Shown here one piece after another: positions 17,750-27,330 of a stretch of DNA of 35,461 nt. Location of the stretch: contig CAMJFD010000005.1 of assembly GCA_946404845.1 (NCBI GenBank), positions 1 through 35,461 on the forward strand, in the 5' to 3' direction. Position 1 is the stretch's first letter. Each line of letters begins with the position of its first letter. Position numbers and translations under genes: made by a program. This DNA comes from an uncultured Butyrivibrio sp. Its GTDB lineage: Bacteria; Bacillota; Clostridia; Lachnospirales; Lachnospiraceae. Below the pieces are notes generated by a model. It had not been told where the DNA came from, searched no databases, and was given only the letters and a program-made list of their open reading frames with translations.

Positions 17750-19798
17750 TTAGTTATTAACCTTATCTGGAAGATCTCCATTTGATATAATCGCAAGGTG
17801 CTGTGTAGCACGAGACATTGCTGTGTACAGGCAGTGATTACCCAGTTCTGTATCTGGATAGGACTTAGAGTCTGCATCTGCCAGAATTACATGATCAAAT
17901 TCAAGTCCCTTTGCAAGTGTCAGCTCTATTAGGAATGCACCGTTCTTTGGAAGTGCATCATGTCCTGTAATTACCTGAGGCGCCTTATCGCCAAGCGCAG
18001 CCATGATTTTCTCAAGATTACTGTCATTTCTACAGATAATTGCTGTAAGGCCATCCATTTCACTGTATTTATCTATTGTTTCCTGAAGCTCTTTATAATA
18101 CTCATCTTCAGATACACACTGTTTTACAATAGTCTTTTCACCAGGTCTCTTAACAGAGGATACCATCATCTTTTTCTCCTCTGGCAGGATAGAAGCGAAC
18201 ATATCAGTTATTTCTGGTGAACTACGATAACTTGTCATAAGTGGCAGTTCCACAAAGTCTTTTTTATCAGCCCTAGCCATTTCTTCTATTTGTGCAAATG
18301 TTATTGTACCCTCACGAATAGCCTGGAATTCATCGCCTAATAGCATAAATTTTGCATTAGGGAAATATTTCTTAAACACCTGCATCTGAGCCATTGTATA
18401 ATCCTGAACTTCATCAATCATAACGTATTTCATATTACGATCGCAGATTCCAGTTAGTTCCATCTTGGTATATAACCACTCAGCAGCAGTGATACGAGGC
18501 TTTCCTAGAATACGCTTTGCCACATGCATTACATTTACAAAGCTGCAGCGTCTTATATCACGAAGAGCTCCGCCAAAATCATTTTCAATACGGTTATCTT
18601 CTGCAGAACCATTTTTGGCTACTCCGCTTGAACCATTCTCCCTATTATTATCCTTGTTATGAAGAGCATACTTGGCTCTATGCTCAAGCTCATCAGCTAC
18701 AGTCTGAATAAGACGCACGCCCATTGGAAACTGACTAAACTGTCTTACAACAGACAATACCTCTTTTCTGGACATTACAAGATTCTCTTTCTGCCTGATG
18801 TCATAGAAATCACCAGCTTCAGGAATCAGATCAGGGAGAGCATCATGTATCAACTGAAGACTCTCAGCCTCTGTATAATCGTACTCGCTATCCATAAATG
18901 GCACATTAACCATTTCCATAAACTCCTGCCATGTAAGAGTAAGAGGATTAGTCTCACCAAGGTCAGGCAATACGTTATCAATATAATCCCTGAATACAGG
19001 ATTAAGTGTCATAAGGCACACCTGATCAGGACGCAGTGTCTTTCTCTTCTGGTAAAAAAGATATGCAATTCTCTGAAGGAGTACAGATGTCTTACCACTT
19101 CCTGCAATACCATTTACAAGCAGAACAGGAACATCTGGATATCTGATAACTGTATTCTGCTCCTTCTGAATAGTAGCAGTTATAGCCTGCATCTTGTCAG
19201 AACGAGTTTGTGAAAGAGATTCTAGAAGCATAGGATCCTCAATTGCAATCTGCGTATCAAAATATGATATAAGCTCATTTTTGTGCAGTTCAAACTGACG
19301 ACGCAGCTGCAGGTCAACAGGAATCTCCCTGTCTTCAACTGTATAATGAGTCTGACCACTTTCCTGATTGTAATATACTTCTGCGATAGGAGATCTCCAG
19401 TCTACAACCATCTGATCATATCCATTTTCTGAAATGGCAGCTCTACCTATATAATAGCTTTCAGGCTCTTCTGAAGGATCGAACTGAACCTGAATCTTGG
19501 CAAAATATGGTGATTCTAAGAGCTTATTAACTATTGCAAGACGCTTACCAAGTGAGGAACTCTCGATATTATATGTATCAATATATCTGTTCCAGACTTC
19601 AATTTCACCAAGTGTTTCCATAGTTGTTTCATAATCAGCATAATCTAGACGGATATTATCACGAATATCATTTTTTTCATCAGATGCCTTTTCATCAAGC
19701 GCTGATATCTGCTCCTCAATCTCTTTTTTCATCTCGAGGAGCTTGTTATATGTTTTATCCAAATGCTTTTGTTCTAAATCAAATACTTCTTTTTCCAT
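17750..19798 (-). CDS. helD: HelD-type superfamily 1 helicase (RNA polymerase recycling factor)
   Basis: The 682-aa protein matches HelD, the UvrD-like ATPase that releases stalled RNA polymerase from DNA in Gram-positive bacteria. The N-terminal coiled-coil arm (about 1-75) is followed by the HelD-specific MVVDWRSPIAEVYYNQ segment and Walker A GIAGSGKTS (about 229-237). Next come the DEVQDY motif II (near 463), LMTSYRSSPEI, LAKGLEFDHVI and a final CLYTAMSRATQHLAI motif VI. It is about 90 aa shorter than B. subtilis HelD; a low-complexity Asn/Gly stretch near 385-400 marks a variable loop. An AGGAATT site precedes the ATG. The gene is divergent from GH51. Confidence 0.88.
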   Translation of the reverse strand: MEKEVFDLEQKHLDKTYNKLLEMKKEIEEQISALDEKASDEKNDIRDNIRLDYADYETTMETLGEIEVWNRYIDTYNIESSSLGKRLAIVNKLLESPYFAKIQVQFDPSEEPESYYIGRAAISENGYDQMVVDWRSPIAEVYYNQESGQTHYTVEDREIPVDLQLRRQFELHKNELISYFDTQIAIEDPMLLESLSQTRSDKMQAITATIQKEQNTVIRYPDVPVLLVNGIAGSGKTSVLLQRIAYLFYQKRKTLRPDQVCLMTLNPVFRDYIDNVLPDLGETNPLTLTWQEFMEMVNVPFMDSEYDYTEAESLQLIHDALPDLIPEAGDFYDIRQKENLVMSRKEVLSVVRQFSQFPMGVRLIQTVADELEHRAKYALHNKDNNRENGSSGVAKNGSAEDNRIENDFGGALRDIRRCSFVNVMHVAKRILGKPRITAAEWLYTKMELTGICDRNMKYVMIDEVQDYTMAQMQVFKKYFPNAKFMLLGDEFQAIREGTITFAQIEEMARADKKDFVELPLMTSYRSSPEITDMFASILPEEKKMMVSSVKRPGEKTIVKQCVSEDEYYKELQETIDKYSEMDGLTAIICRNDSNLEKIMAALGDKAPQVITGHDALPKNGAFLIELTLAKGLEFDHVILADADSKSYPDTELGNHCLYTAMSRATQHLAIISNGDLPDKVNN

Positions 19799-20155
19799 AA
19801 TTCCTAAACCTTACCTTATTTATTCAAATGATACCCTAACTTCCCTGTACCATCCTCAACATCATTTATATGGAATCTGGTATCAATCATTTCTTATTTA
19901 TATCGTGTCTATCTTTTTAGTATACCATACTCACTGCATTCATAAGCAAAGATTAGTTCCAAATGAAAGAAATAATAGAAATAGGAACTAGTAAGAATCA
20001 TATACATCTTGAATAAATGGTCAGAAATAGCACAAATTGGGCAAAAAAAGCAATAAACAAATATTGTTTTTTGATGCTGTTATCTGTACTATTAAATATG
20101 TGCGAAAGCACACAGAATAAACGTTTTAACTAAATTGTAGTTGGGAGAGGTTTTA
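19799..20155. other. Divergent intergenic region between helD and the GH51 gene
   Basis: This 357-bp stretch contains no convincing gene. It holds a loose inverted repeat (TAGTTCC near 19953 with GGAACTA near 19984) and a short GTGC-GAAA-GCAC hairpin near 20101-20112, just before the GH51 leader. Promoters for both genes must lie here, but no strong consensus pair stands out. Confidence 0.5.
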
Positions 20156-21643
20156 ATGAATAACATAATAATTAACGGCAACGTAAGTAAAGGTACAATT
20201 AATAAAAACATCTACGGCCAGTTCACAGAGCATCTTGGACGCTGTGTATACGAAGGCATCTATGTCAAGGACGAGGACAATATTCCAAACGTAAATGGTA
20301 TCAGAAAAGATGTCATGAAGGCATTAAAGGATATTGAAGTTCCTGTAGTTCGCTGGCCAGGTGGATGTTTTGCAGATACATATCACTGGAAAGATGGTAT
20401 TGGTCCTAAGGAGCAGAGAAAAACAATCGTAAATACTAACTGGGGCGGTGTAACAGAAGATAACTCTTTTGGTACACATGAATTCATGGAATTTGCCAAG
20501 CAGCTGGGCTGCGATGTATATCTGTCAGGTAATGTAGGAAGCGGTACAGTTCAGGAACTATCTGATTGGATTGAATACTGCAACATGGGCGGTATCTCTC
20601 CAATGGCAAATCTCAGAAGAGAAAACGGACAGGACGAACCTTGGAACGTTAAGTACTGGGGAATCGGCAATGAAGCATGGGGCTGCGGTGGTAATATGAG
20701 AGCAGAATACTATGCTGATGAGACTAGAAAATTCTCAACATATATGAGAAATTATGATAACGAACACCCTATCTATAAGATTGCATCAGGTAGTAACGGA
20801 CCTGATTATAACTGGACCAAGACTGTATGTGAAAAGGCTGGCAACATGATTGATGCCATCACATTCCATCATTATACAGTTACATATGACTGGGAACATA
20901 AGGGCAAGGCAACTGGATTCACATCAGATGAATACTACCGCCTGCTGCACAATACACTTAAGATGAACCAGATGGTAGAAAACCACAGCAATATCATCAA
21001 GCAGTACGAAACAGACAAGCACAAGATTGGTCTTATCATCGATGAATGGGGAACATGGTTTGAAGTAGAAGATGGTACAAATCCAGGATTCCTGTATCAG
21101 CAGAACACAATCAGAGACGCTATACTTGCTGGTATCAACCTCAATATCTTCAACAACCACTGTGATACAGTTGTTATGACTAATATCGCACAGATGATCA
21201 ATGTTCTACAGGCTATGATTCTGACAGAAGGCGAGAAAATGGTACTCACTCCAACATACTATGTATACTATCTCTTCAAAAAGCACATGGATGCCCATCA
21301 TCTTGAAAGCTATGTAGATTCAGATATTCTAAACGACGCAGAGGAACTCAAGGTTCCACGTCTTACAGTATCTGCAAGTGAAAAAGATGGTAAGGCAACT
21401 GTAACTGTTGTAAACCTGTCAGAAAATGAAGAGTCAGATGTAAATGTAATGCTCACAGGCCTTAAGGCAACTGCCGTATGTGGTCAGTGCGTAACAGGTA
21501 ATACAGGTGACTTTAACTCATTTGAAAATCCAGATGTTGTAGGCCTTACAAAGGTTGATGCTGTATTAAGCACAGATGGAATGAGCTTTACAGCTAAGCT
21601 TCCAAAGAGCTCAGTTTGCTCATTTGAGGTTACTCTGGCATGA
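20156..21643 (+). CDS. abfA: GH51 alpha-L-arabinofuranosidase (intracellular)
   Basis: The 495-aa enzyme removes arabinofuranosyl side groups from arabinoxylan or arabinan oligosaccharides. With no signal peptide it acts inside the cell on imported oligomers. The start at 20156 follows GGGAGAGG. GH51 landmarks are NIYGQFTEHLGRCVYEGI, RWPGGCFADTYHWKDGIGP, the acid/base Glu173 in GIGNEAWGCGG and the nucleophile Glu297 in IIDEWGTWF (Gly where many members have Asn). The C-terminal 110 residues form the usual beta domain. Its stop overlaps the start of the next gene (ATGA), so translation is coupled. Confidence 0.95.
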   Translation: MNNIIINGNVSKGTINKNIYGQFTEHLGRCVYEGIYVKDEDNIPNVNGIRKDVMKALKDIEVPVVRWPGGCFADTYHWKDGIGPKEQRKTIVNTNWGGVTEDNSFGTHEFMEFAKQLGCDVYLSGNVGSGTVQELSDWIEYCNMGGISPMANLRRENGQDEPWNVKYWGIGNEAWGCGGNMRAEYYADETRKFSTYMRNYDNEHPIYKIASGSNGPDYNWTKTVCEKAGNMIDAITFHHYTVTYDWEHKGKATGFTSDEYYRLLHNTLKMNQMVENHSNIIKQYETDKHKIGLIIDEWGTWFEVEDGTNPGFLYQQNTIRDAILAGINLNIFNNHCDTVVMTNIAQMINVLQAMILTEGEKMVLTPTYYVYYLFKKHMDAHHLESYVDSDILNDAEELKVPRLTVSASEKDGKATVTVVNLSENEESDVNVMLTGLKATAVCGQCVTGNTGDFNSFENPDVVGLTKVDAVLSTDGMSFTAKLPKSSVCSFEVTLA

Positions 21644-21885
21644 CATTATGTCGCAGATGTCTCTTATACGAAATGGCAGGAACGGAAGACATCTATGCAC
21701 ATGTTCTAAGGGCCAAAGAACTAATGCCATTATCCGAGCAGACAACAGACAGTGAATATCAGGAAAGGCTCATCGTATGTAAAGAGTGTAACAACCTTCT
21801 GGATGCTACATGCCTTAAATGCGGTTGCTATGTAGAGATAAGAGCTATTAAAAAATCTGCACACTGCCCGGTTAAAAAATGGTGA
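21640..21885 (+). CDS. Small cysteine-rich protein (DUF6171-like)
   Basis: The 81-aa protein has CRRC near the N-terminus and a CKEC ... CLKCGC ... C pattern near the C-terminus, which looks like a small zinc-binding protein. Its ATG overlaps the GH51 stop codon by 4 bases, so it depends on translational coupling. Similar small Cys-rich proteins occur in many Clostridia without known function. A terminator follows 24 bp after the stop. Confidence 0.7.
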   Translation: MTLCRRCLLYEMAGTEDIYAHVLRAKELMPLSEQTTDSEYQERLIVCKECNNLLDATCLKCGCYVEIRAIKKSAHCPVKKW

Positions 21886-21908
21886 TGGAATACTAGATTC
21901 ATTTAATG

Positions 21909-21954
21909 AAGCTAACATTTAACATATGTTGTGTGTTAGATGTTAGCTTTTTTA
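21909..21954 (+). terminator. Rho-independent terminator after the GH51 operon
   Basis: AAGCTAACAT (21909-21918) pairs with 21940-21949 and is followed by a T run. Confidence 0.8.
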
Positions 21955-21960
21955 CTTTGT

Positions 21961-21972
21961 GCAGGATGCGCA
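21961..21972. repeat. Fragment of the interspersed repeat, inverted
   Basis: GCAGGATGCGCA is the exact reverse complement of 2308-2319 inside repeat copy 1 and lies in the same kind of intergenic position, directly after a terminator. The match is short, so this could be chance or a decayed copy. Confidence 0.35.
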
Positions 21973-22277
21973 CCTCGTGGAAATGAATTTAATATTTTCT
22001 CAGAGAGATTATTCCACTTGGAACTAAGAGCCACAAGAATACATACAGTTTTCAATTTGACTTAATATGCGAAATAAATAAAGCAATTTTTTTATTAAAC
22101 ATAATTACCCCAAACACCTAAAAAATTTGCACTAAATCCAAAAAAAAGAACATATATATCTTATCATAAAATGCTAATATATAGGAGGTGGGAAGCCGTA
22201 TCAAAACAGAATTCCACAATCAAAACCAATATACGGCTCAAATAATAATCTATTTATTAGAAAAGGGGTAATTAAAC
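21973..22277. promoter_or_regulatory. Leader region of the GH3 gene
   Basis: No gene is convincing in these 305 bases. AGGAGG at 22184-22189 has no properly spaced start codon. AGCCGTAT at 22194-22201 is inverted at 22231-22238, giving an 8-bp stem with a 29-base loop in the probable mRNA leader. The real ribosome binding site of the GH3 gene is AAGGGG at 22264-22268. An unusual leader with possible sugar-responsive control is an inference only. Confidence 0.3.
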
Positions 22278-24689
22278 ATGAAAAAATGGGTCAGGGCTAA
22301 ATTTCAGCCAAGTCTTCCATTATATGGAGATAAGCGCGTCACAGTTTGTGATGAGCACATACAGCTATCAGAACAGGCAGCACTTGAAGGAATGGTTCTG
22401 TTAAAAAATGTAGCTAACACACTTCCAATAAATAAGGGCAGTAAAATAGCTCTTTTTGGGAAAGGCACCTTTGATTATGTAAAAGGCGGCGGTGGAAGCG
22501 GTGACGTATATACCAAATATATTCATAATATTTATGACGGATTCAAGATTCTCGGCGTAGACGTATATGAACCAGTATGTGACTATTACCGCAAAGACAT
22601 AGAAAACCAATATGCAAATGGCTCAGCACCAGGCATGACAATTGAACCTGAACTTGATAAGGCTCTTATAAATTCAGCAAGAGCATATACAGATACAGCT
22701 GTAATCAGCATCAGTAGATTCTCAGGAGAAGGCTGGGACCGCTCTGATGTAGAATATGATGCAGAATATAATCCATGGGGCAATGAAGTCAGCATGCCTA
22801 AGACAGCAGGCAAGATTTTCCCTAAGGGAGATTTCTACCTTACTGATGCAGAAGAGCAGATGATAAGTGCTGTAAGTAATGCTTTTGATAAAACTATCGT
22901 AGTATTAAATGTCGGCGGCGTTATTGATACTAAATGGATAGCCGGTAATGACAAGATAAATGCAGCTCTTTTATCATGGCAGGGCGGTATGGAAGGCGGA
23001 CTTGCAACAGCCAAGATTATTATGGGACTTGCAAATCCATCAGGTAGACTTCCTGATACATTTGCTATGGATATAACTGATTATCCATCTACAGAAGGCT
23101 TCCATGAATCACCAGAATACGTAAACTACACGGAAGATATCTATGTAGGATACAGATATTTTGAAACCATTAAGGGAGCAGCCGATAAAGTTGTTTATCC
23201 ATTTGGATATGGACTTTCATATACAAGTTTTGAAAGAGAATTTGTAAGAGCAGATGAAACTCCAGAAGGATTTAAATTCCTCATAAACGTAACTAATACA
23301 GGCGCTATTGCCGGAAAAGACGTAGCACAGCTATATATGCAGGCTCCTCAGGGACAACTTGGTAAACCTTCAAGAGTTCTCGTAGCTTTTGAAAAAACAA
23401 GATTATTACAGGCAGGTGAATCTCAGGTAATAACACTTGAAGTATCTAAATATCAGCTCTCATCCTATGATGACCTTGGTAAAATCGCTGAGTCAGCCTA
23501 TGTAATAGAGAAAGGTGATTATGCTTTTTATCTCGGAGGAAACGTAAGAGATGCAGAACCTACAGGATATGAATTTTCAGTATCTGAGGATATCATATAT
23601 GAGCAGTTAACAAGACAGCTCTCACCTGTATCCCTTCCTAAGAGACTTCTTGCAGACGGCAGCTATGAGGATCTTCCTGTAGGACCAGCAAGAGACATTA
23701 ACGAATGCATTTTTGACAAAATGGTTCCTGGTACTGAAGAAGCCATGGTTCCTGAAGATAAAGGTCGTAAGATGTACCTTCTGATGAATCCATATAAAGA
23801 GGGTGCACAGCCTCTTATGGATGTATTTGAAGGTAAGCTATCAGTAGATGAATTCATTGATCAGTTAAATGATGATGATCTTATTGATCTACTTGGCGGC
23901 CAGCCAAATACAGGCGTTGCCAACACATGGGGCATGGGTAATAAGCCAGAATATGGTATTCCAAATGTTATGACAGCAGATGGACCTGCAGGTGTCAGAA
24001 TCAATCCTGAATGCGAAGTTGCTACAACTGCCTGGCCTTGTGCAACACTTCTGGCTGCCACATGGAACAGATCAATCGTAAATGCAGTAGGTACTGCAGG
24101 CGGAGAAGAATTAAAAGAGAATAACCTTCAGATCTGGCTTACACCAGCTGTTAACATCCACAGAAATCCACTGTGCGGACGTAACTTTGAGTACTATTCG
24201 GAAGATCCATATCTTGCAGGTAAGCTTGCATCACAGATGGTAAAAGGCATACAGTCCAATAACGTTGCCTGCAGCGTCAAGCACTTTGCAGTTAATAACA
24301 AAGAGACTAACAGAAAACACAGTGATTCAAGAGTTTCAGAGAGAGCACTTAGAGAGATCTATCTGAAAGTATTTGAAATCGTAGTTAAAGATGCTGATCC
24401 ATGGACAATTATGTCTGCCTACAATGCAGTTAATGGTCAGAGAGCATCTGAGTCAAAAGACCTTCTAACTAACATTCTGAGAAAAGAATGGGGTTATAAA
24501 GGTATGGTTACAAGTGACTGGTGGAACAGAGCAGAGCAGTACAAGGAAATTCTTGCTGGTAATGATGTCAAGATGGCGAACGGCTATCCAGAAAGAGTTA
24601 AGAAGGCAATGGAAATGGGCGTTCTTACAAGAGATGACCTCAAGATCTGCGCAAAGAGAGTAGTAGAAATGATACTCAAATTAGACTAA
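22278..24689 (+). CDS. bglA: GH3 beta-glucosidase with permuted domain order
   Basis: The 803-aa enzyme hydrolyses cello-oligosaccharides or related beta-glucosides to glucose. It lacks a signal peptide, so it is cytoplasmic. The domains run opposite to most GH3 enzymes. The alpha/beta sandwich comes first (about 25-320; EGMVLLKN, GKGTFDYVKGGGGSGDV), then a fibronectin III-like domain (about 322-440). The TIM barrel comes last (about 535-800; ADGPAGVR, LTPAVNIHRNPLCGRNFEY, SVKHFAVNNKETNR). The catalytic nucleophile is Asp747 in MVTSDWW. This permuted order is known for Butyrivibrio and Ruminococcus beta-glucosidases. A terminator follows. Confidence 0.93.
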   Translation: MKKWVRAKFQPSLPLYGDKRVTVCDEHIQLSEQAALEGMVLLKNVANTLPINKGSKIALFGKGTFDYVKGGGGSGDVYTKYIHNIYDGFKILGVDVYEPVCDYYRKDIENQYANGSAPGMTIEPELDKALINSARAYTDTAVISISRFSGEGWDRSDVEYDAEYNPWGNEVSMPKTAGKIFPKGDFYLTDAEEQMISAVSNAFDKTIVVLNVGGVIDTKWIAGNDKINAALLSWQGGMEGGLATAKIIMGLANPSGRLPDTFAMDITDYPSTEGFHESPEYVNYTEDIYVGYRYFETIKGAADKVVYPFGYGLSYTSFEREFVRADETPEGFKFLINVTNTGAIAGKDVAQLYMQAPQGQLGKPSRVLVAFEKTRLLQAGESQVITLEVSKYQLSSYDDLGKIAESAYVIEKGDYAFYLGGNVRDAEPTGYEFSVSEDIIYEQLTRQLSPVSLPKRLLADGSYEDLPVGPARDINECIFDKMVPGTEEAMVPEDKGRKMYLLMNPYKEGAQPLMDVFEGKLSVDEFIDQLNDDDLIDLLGGQPNTGVANTWGMGNKPEYGIPNVMTADGPAGVRINPECEVATTAWPCATLLAATWNRSIVNAVGTAGGEELKENNLQIWLTPAVNIHRNPLCGRNFEYYSEDPYLAGKLASQMVKGIQSNNVACSVKHFAVNNKETNRKHSDSRVSERALREIYLKVFEIVVKDADPWTIMSAYNAVNGQRASESKDLLTNILRKEWGYKGMVTSDWWNRAEQYKEILAGNDVKMANGYPERVKKAMEMGVLTRDDLKICAKRVVEMILKLD

Positions 24690-24702
24690 ACTATTCCAGA
24701 TA

Positions 24703-24746
24703 AAAATCCCCTAAAGAAGACTTTATCTACTTTAGGGGATTTTGTT
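24703..24746. terminator. Bidirectional terminator between GH3 and the chemoreceptor
   Basis: A 14-bp perfect stem (24703-24716 with 24730-24743) with A-rich and T-rich flanks lies between convergent genes. Confidence 0.9.
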
Positions 24747-24793
24747 TTAGGGAAATTAGTATATTTCAATAATAATCTAACCAGTGTATAAGT

Positions 24794-26824
24794 TTATTTG
24801 AAAAATTCCATTTCTTTATTTAATTCTTCAGCAATCTCATTAAGGTCAGATGCAGCTCCTGCAAGAGTAGTAACTGTAGCTGACAATTCTTCCATAGAAG
24901 CACCAGTCTCTTCTGAGGATGCTGCATTTTCTTCTGAGATAGCTGAAAGAGCACTCATTGTATCTACTACAGCATTCTTAGAATTATCACATGTATTAGC
25001 ACCTTCAGTAATAAGCTGTACACCATCTACAGTTGACCTGATATCTTCTAACATACCATTTACTGATTGCAAAGTTTCTCCAAGAGCTATCTGCTGATCG
25101 CTGTTACCTTGACGTACGTCCTCAGCTGCTTTAACAGCAGCATTTGACTGTTGTAACAGAGTCTCCATTTCTGTTTTAATCTCATCAGCCATCTGTTTAG
25201 AATCTTCTGCCAATTTACCAATTTCTTCTGCAACAACAGCAAATCCTTTTCCTGCTTCACCTGCTCTGGCTGCTTCGATAGAAGCATTAAGAGATAGCAG
25301 ATTGGTCTGTGTAGCAATAGAAGTAATTCCTTCAACTTTATCACTAATATTATTGACCGCATTCTGAGTTGATCCAATAGTGCGGGATATCTCATCAATT
25401 TTTTCAGTCATTTCTGCTGACGAATCCTGAAGAGAAGCGAGAGATTTACTTGATATTTCAGAGGCCTCCTTCATCTTATTTGCAAGCTCAGAAAGGTTGT
25501 TAGTTGAGTTTTGAACATCACTTACTGCATCACCAATCTGTCCCACATTTTCAGAAGCGTTCTGTATCTCATCAGCCTGTTGTGTTGCTCCTGTAGCAAT
25601 TTCCTGAACGGCCGTTGATACATCATCAGCTGTTTGTGATATTTGTTTGGACATATCAGCGAGCTCTTCAGACGATGTTCCAACACTGGATGCTGACTCT
25701 TTAATCTTAGAAACAATGCTTCCAAGAGTTGTAATAACTGAATTAGTATTATCTATCATATGTCCAAATTCGTCTTTTCTGCCAATATTACTTGTAATAT
25801 TAGTGAAACGACCCTCGGATAGATCTGATAGAGATTTGTTGATATCTGTAATAGGACTTGTAAATGCTTTCGCCATAATAATTGAAATAATCACAGCAAT
25901 AATCAGCAAAATAACTCCAATGATTATAACTACAGCAGCAGATCTTTGAGCACTAGCCATTACAGTAGCTTTACTGAAGGATACTGCTACAGTATATCCA
26001 GAAATAGGTTCCCTTACATAAGCAAGATAAGATTTTCAATTATCAGAATGATTTACAACTTCATAAAAACCTGAAGAATCGTTGTTGGTCATGAATGCAT
26101 CACCTGCAACACTTTTTGGTTCGTCTTCAGCAGATATAGTAAACTGTGCATGAGCTGCTATAACAGCATCTCTATCAACTACAAATGCATCGTCTGCGTT
26201 TTCTGCCAGGAAATCGTGGACTGCTGATAAGGCATAGTTTCGCTGAACCAGACCTATTACATTATTATTATCATCATAGACTGGAACTATAATAGTCATA
26301 ATCATTTCCCCAGTAGATTTACTGGCCATGGCATTTGATATATATATCTGTCCTTGAATAGCAGTTTCGAAATCCTCACTTCCATTAGCATCGGCCAAAG
26401 TATTTCCATCTGTTCTAAGTAGCTGTTTACCTGCGCTGGAGGTTATAATTGTTACATTTCCATCGTCAAATATATCATTTATAGCTTCAAGCTGGACAAG
26501 CATATCCGCTTCTAATGAATCATTGCCACCTTCACTAAGATACATTTTAGTTGCAGGTGAACAGGCAAGAGTTTGCATTGAAGTTATATTGTTCTCTATA
26601 ATGGCTGAAAATTCTGATTCAATATAGTTAGCCTGCCATTGCAAATTTTCTTGTGCATCTGATTCCGCTTTACTTGTAGAAGAAATATAGCTGACCACAA
26701 GTGATACTATTAGTGGCACAGCTGCCGTAAGTAACATTGCTGCAACTAGCTTAGTCTTGATACTGTCAGTGAATTTAATAGAATTATTGTTTTTGTTTTT
26801 AACTTCTGTTTTCATAAATTCCAT
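24794..26824 (-). pseudogene. Methyl-accepting chemotaxis protein gene with an in-frame stop codon
   Basis: Both parts are in the same frame and are separated only by TGA at 26036-26038; read through, they give 676 aa. The first part (262 aa) has a membrane helix (about 26-48) and most of a dCache sensor. After the stop the frame continues [16 protein letters not shown], the end of the sensor, then a second helix ([20 protein letters not shown]), a HAMP domain and the MA signalling domain. The conserved hairpin tip [20 protein letters not shown] is intact. A single T-to-G change (TGA to GGA) would restore it. The downstream part retains no good start and probably is not made. The substitution could be a true mutation or a base-call error. 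Confidence 0.85.
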
Positions 26825-26991
26825 CTCATTCTGTTTTGTAACTCAAACGATATAAAAATATGTAATGAAAATCATAAGAATAGTATAATACCGATATAAC
26901 TTTTTTTTATAAACGCTACAATATTTTTTATTAAATATTCGTTGTCAATTCTAAATAAAAATAAAACCTAAAAAGCGAAATTATTTATTAC

Positions 26992-27322
26992 AAGTCGTTC
27001 CTCAAGCTCTTTTGGCTCTTGAGGGACGACTTTTATTCTTATGGAATAAGTGCATTTTGGTAAAAATCGTTCTTATTTACTTATTTTTGCGAATGGGAAC
27101 GATTTTTATTTTTATTACATACGTGCATTAGAAAAAAATCGGTCCTCTTGGATATATTTGCTTAATAGGAACGACTTTTTTACACCTAGACCTATTACCC
27201 AAAATAAAAAGTCGTTCCTTTTCCTTATTTTCCCTGTTTGGGAACGATTTTTTACTAATATTACAAATGACATGTTTAATAAAATCGTTCCTAATTGCTT
27301 ATTTTTACTGATTGGAACGACA
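26992..27322. repeat. Array 1: five inverted-repeat units, 72-73 bp period
   Basis: Left arms TCGTTC (TCGGTC in unit 3) start at 26995, 27067, 27139, 27212 and 27285. Right arms GAACGA (GGACGA in unit 1) start at 27024, 27097, 27169, 27242 and 27315. Arms are 29-30 bp apart and units 72-73 bp apart. Stems extend outward through A runs on the left and T runs on the right, giving 7-15 bp stems. Loops share CTTATTTT. Unit 1 has the longest stem (15 bp, one G-T pair). No gene of this strand or the other is credible here. The function is unknown. Confidence 0.9.
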
Positions 27323-27330
27323 AAAATGAG

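Noticed and set aside
18659-19213. 184-codon plus-strand frame inside helD
   Set aside because: It lies fully opposite a well-supported helicase gene, has no binding site and shows no domain.
22171-22271. Leader peptides before the GH3 gene (a GTG frame at 22188 and an ATG frame at 22171)
   Set aside because: The GTG overlaps the AGGAGG itself and the ATG precedes it, so neither has a usable binding site. The frames are probably chance.
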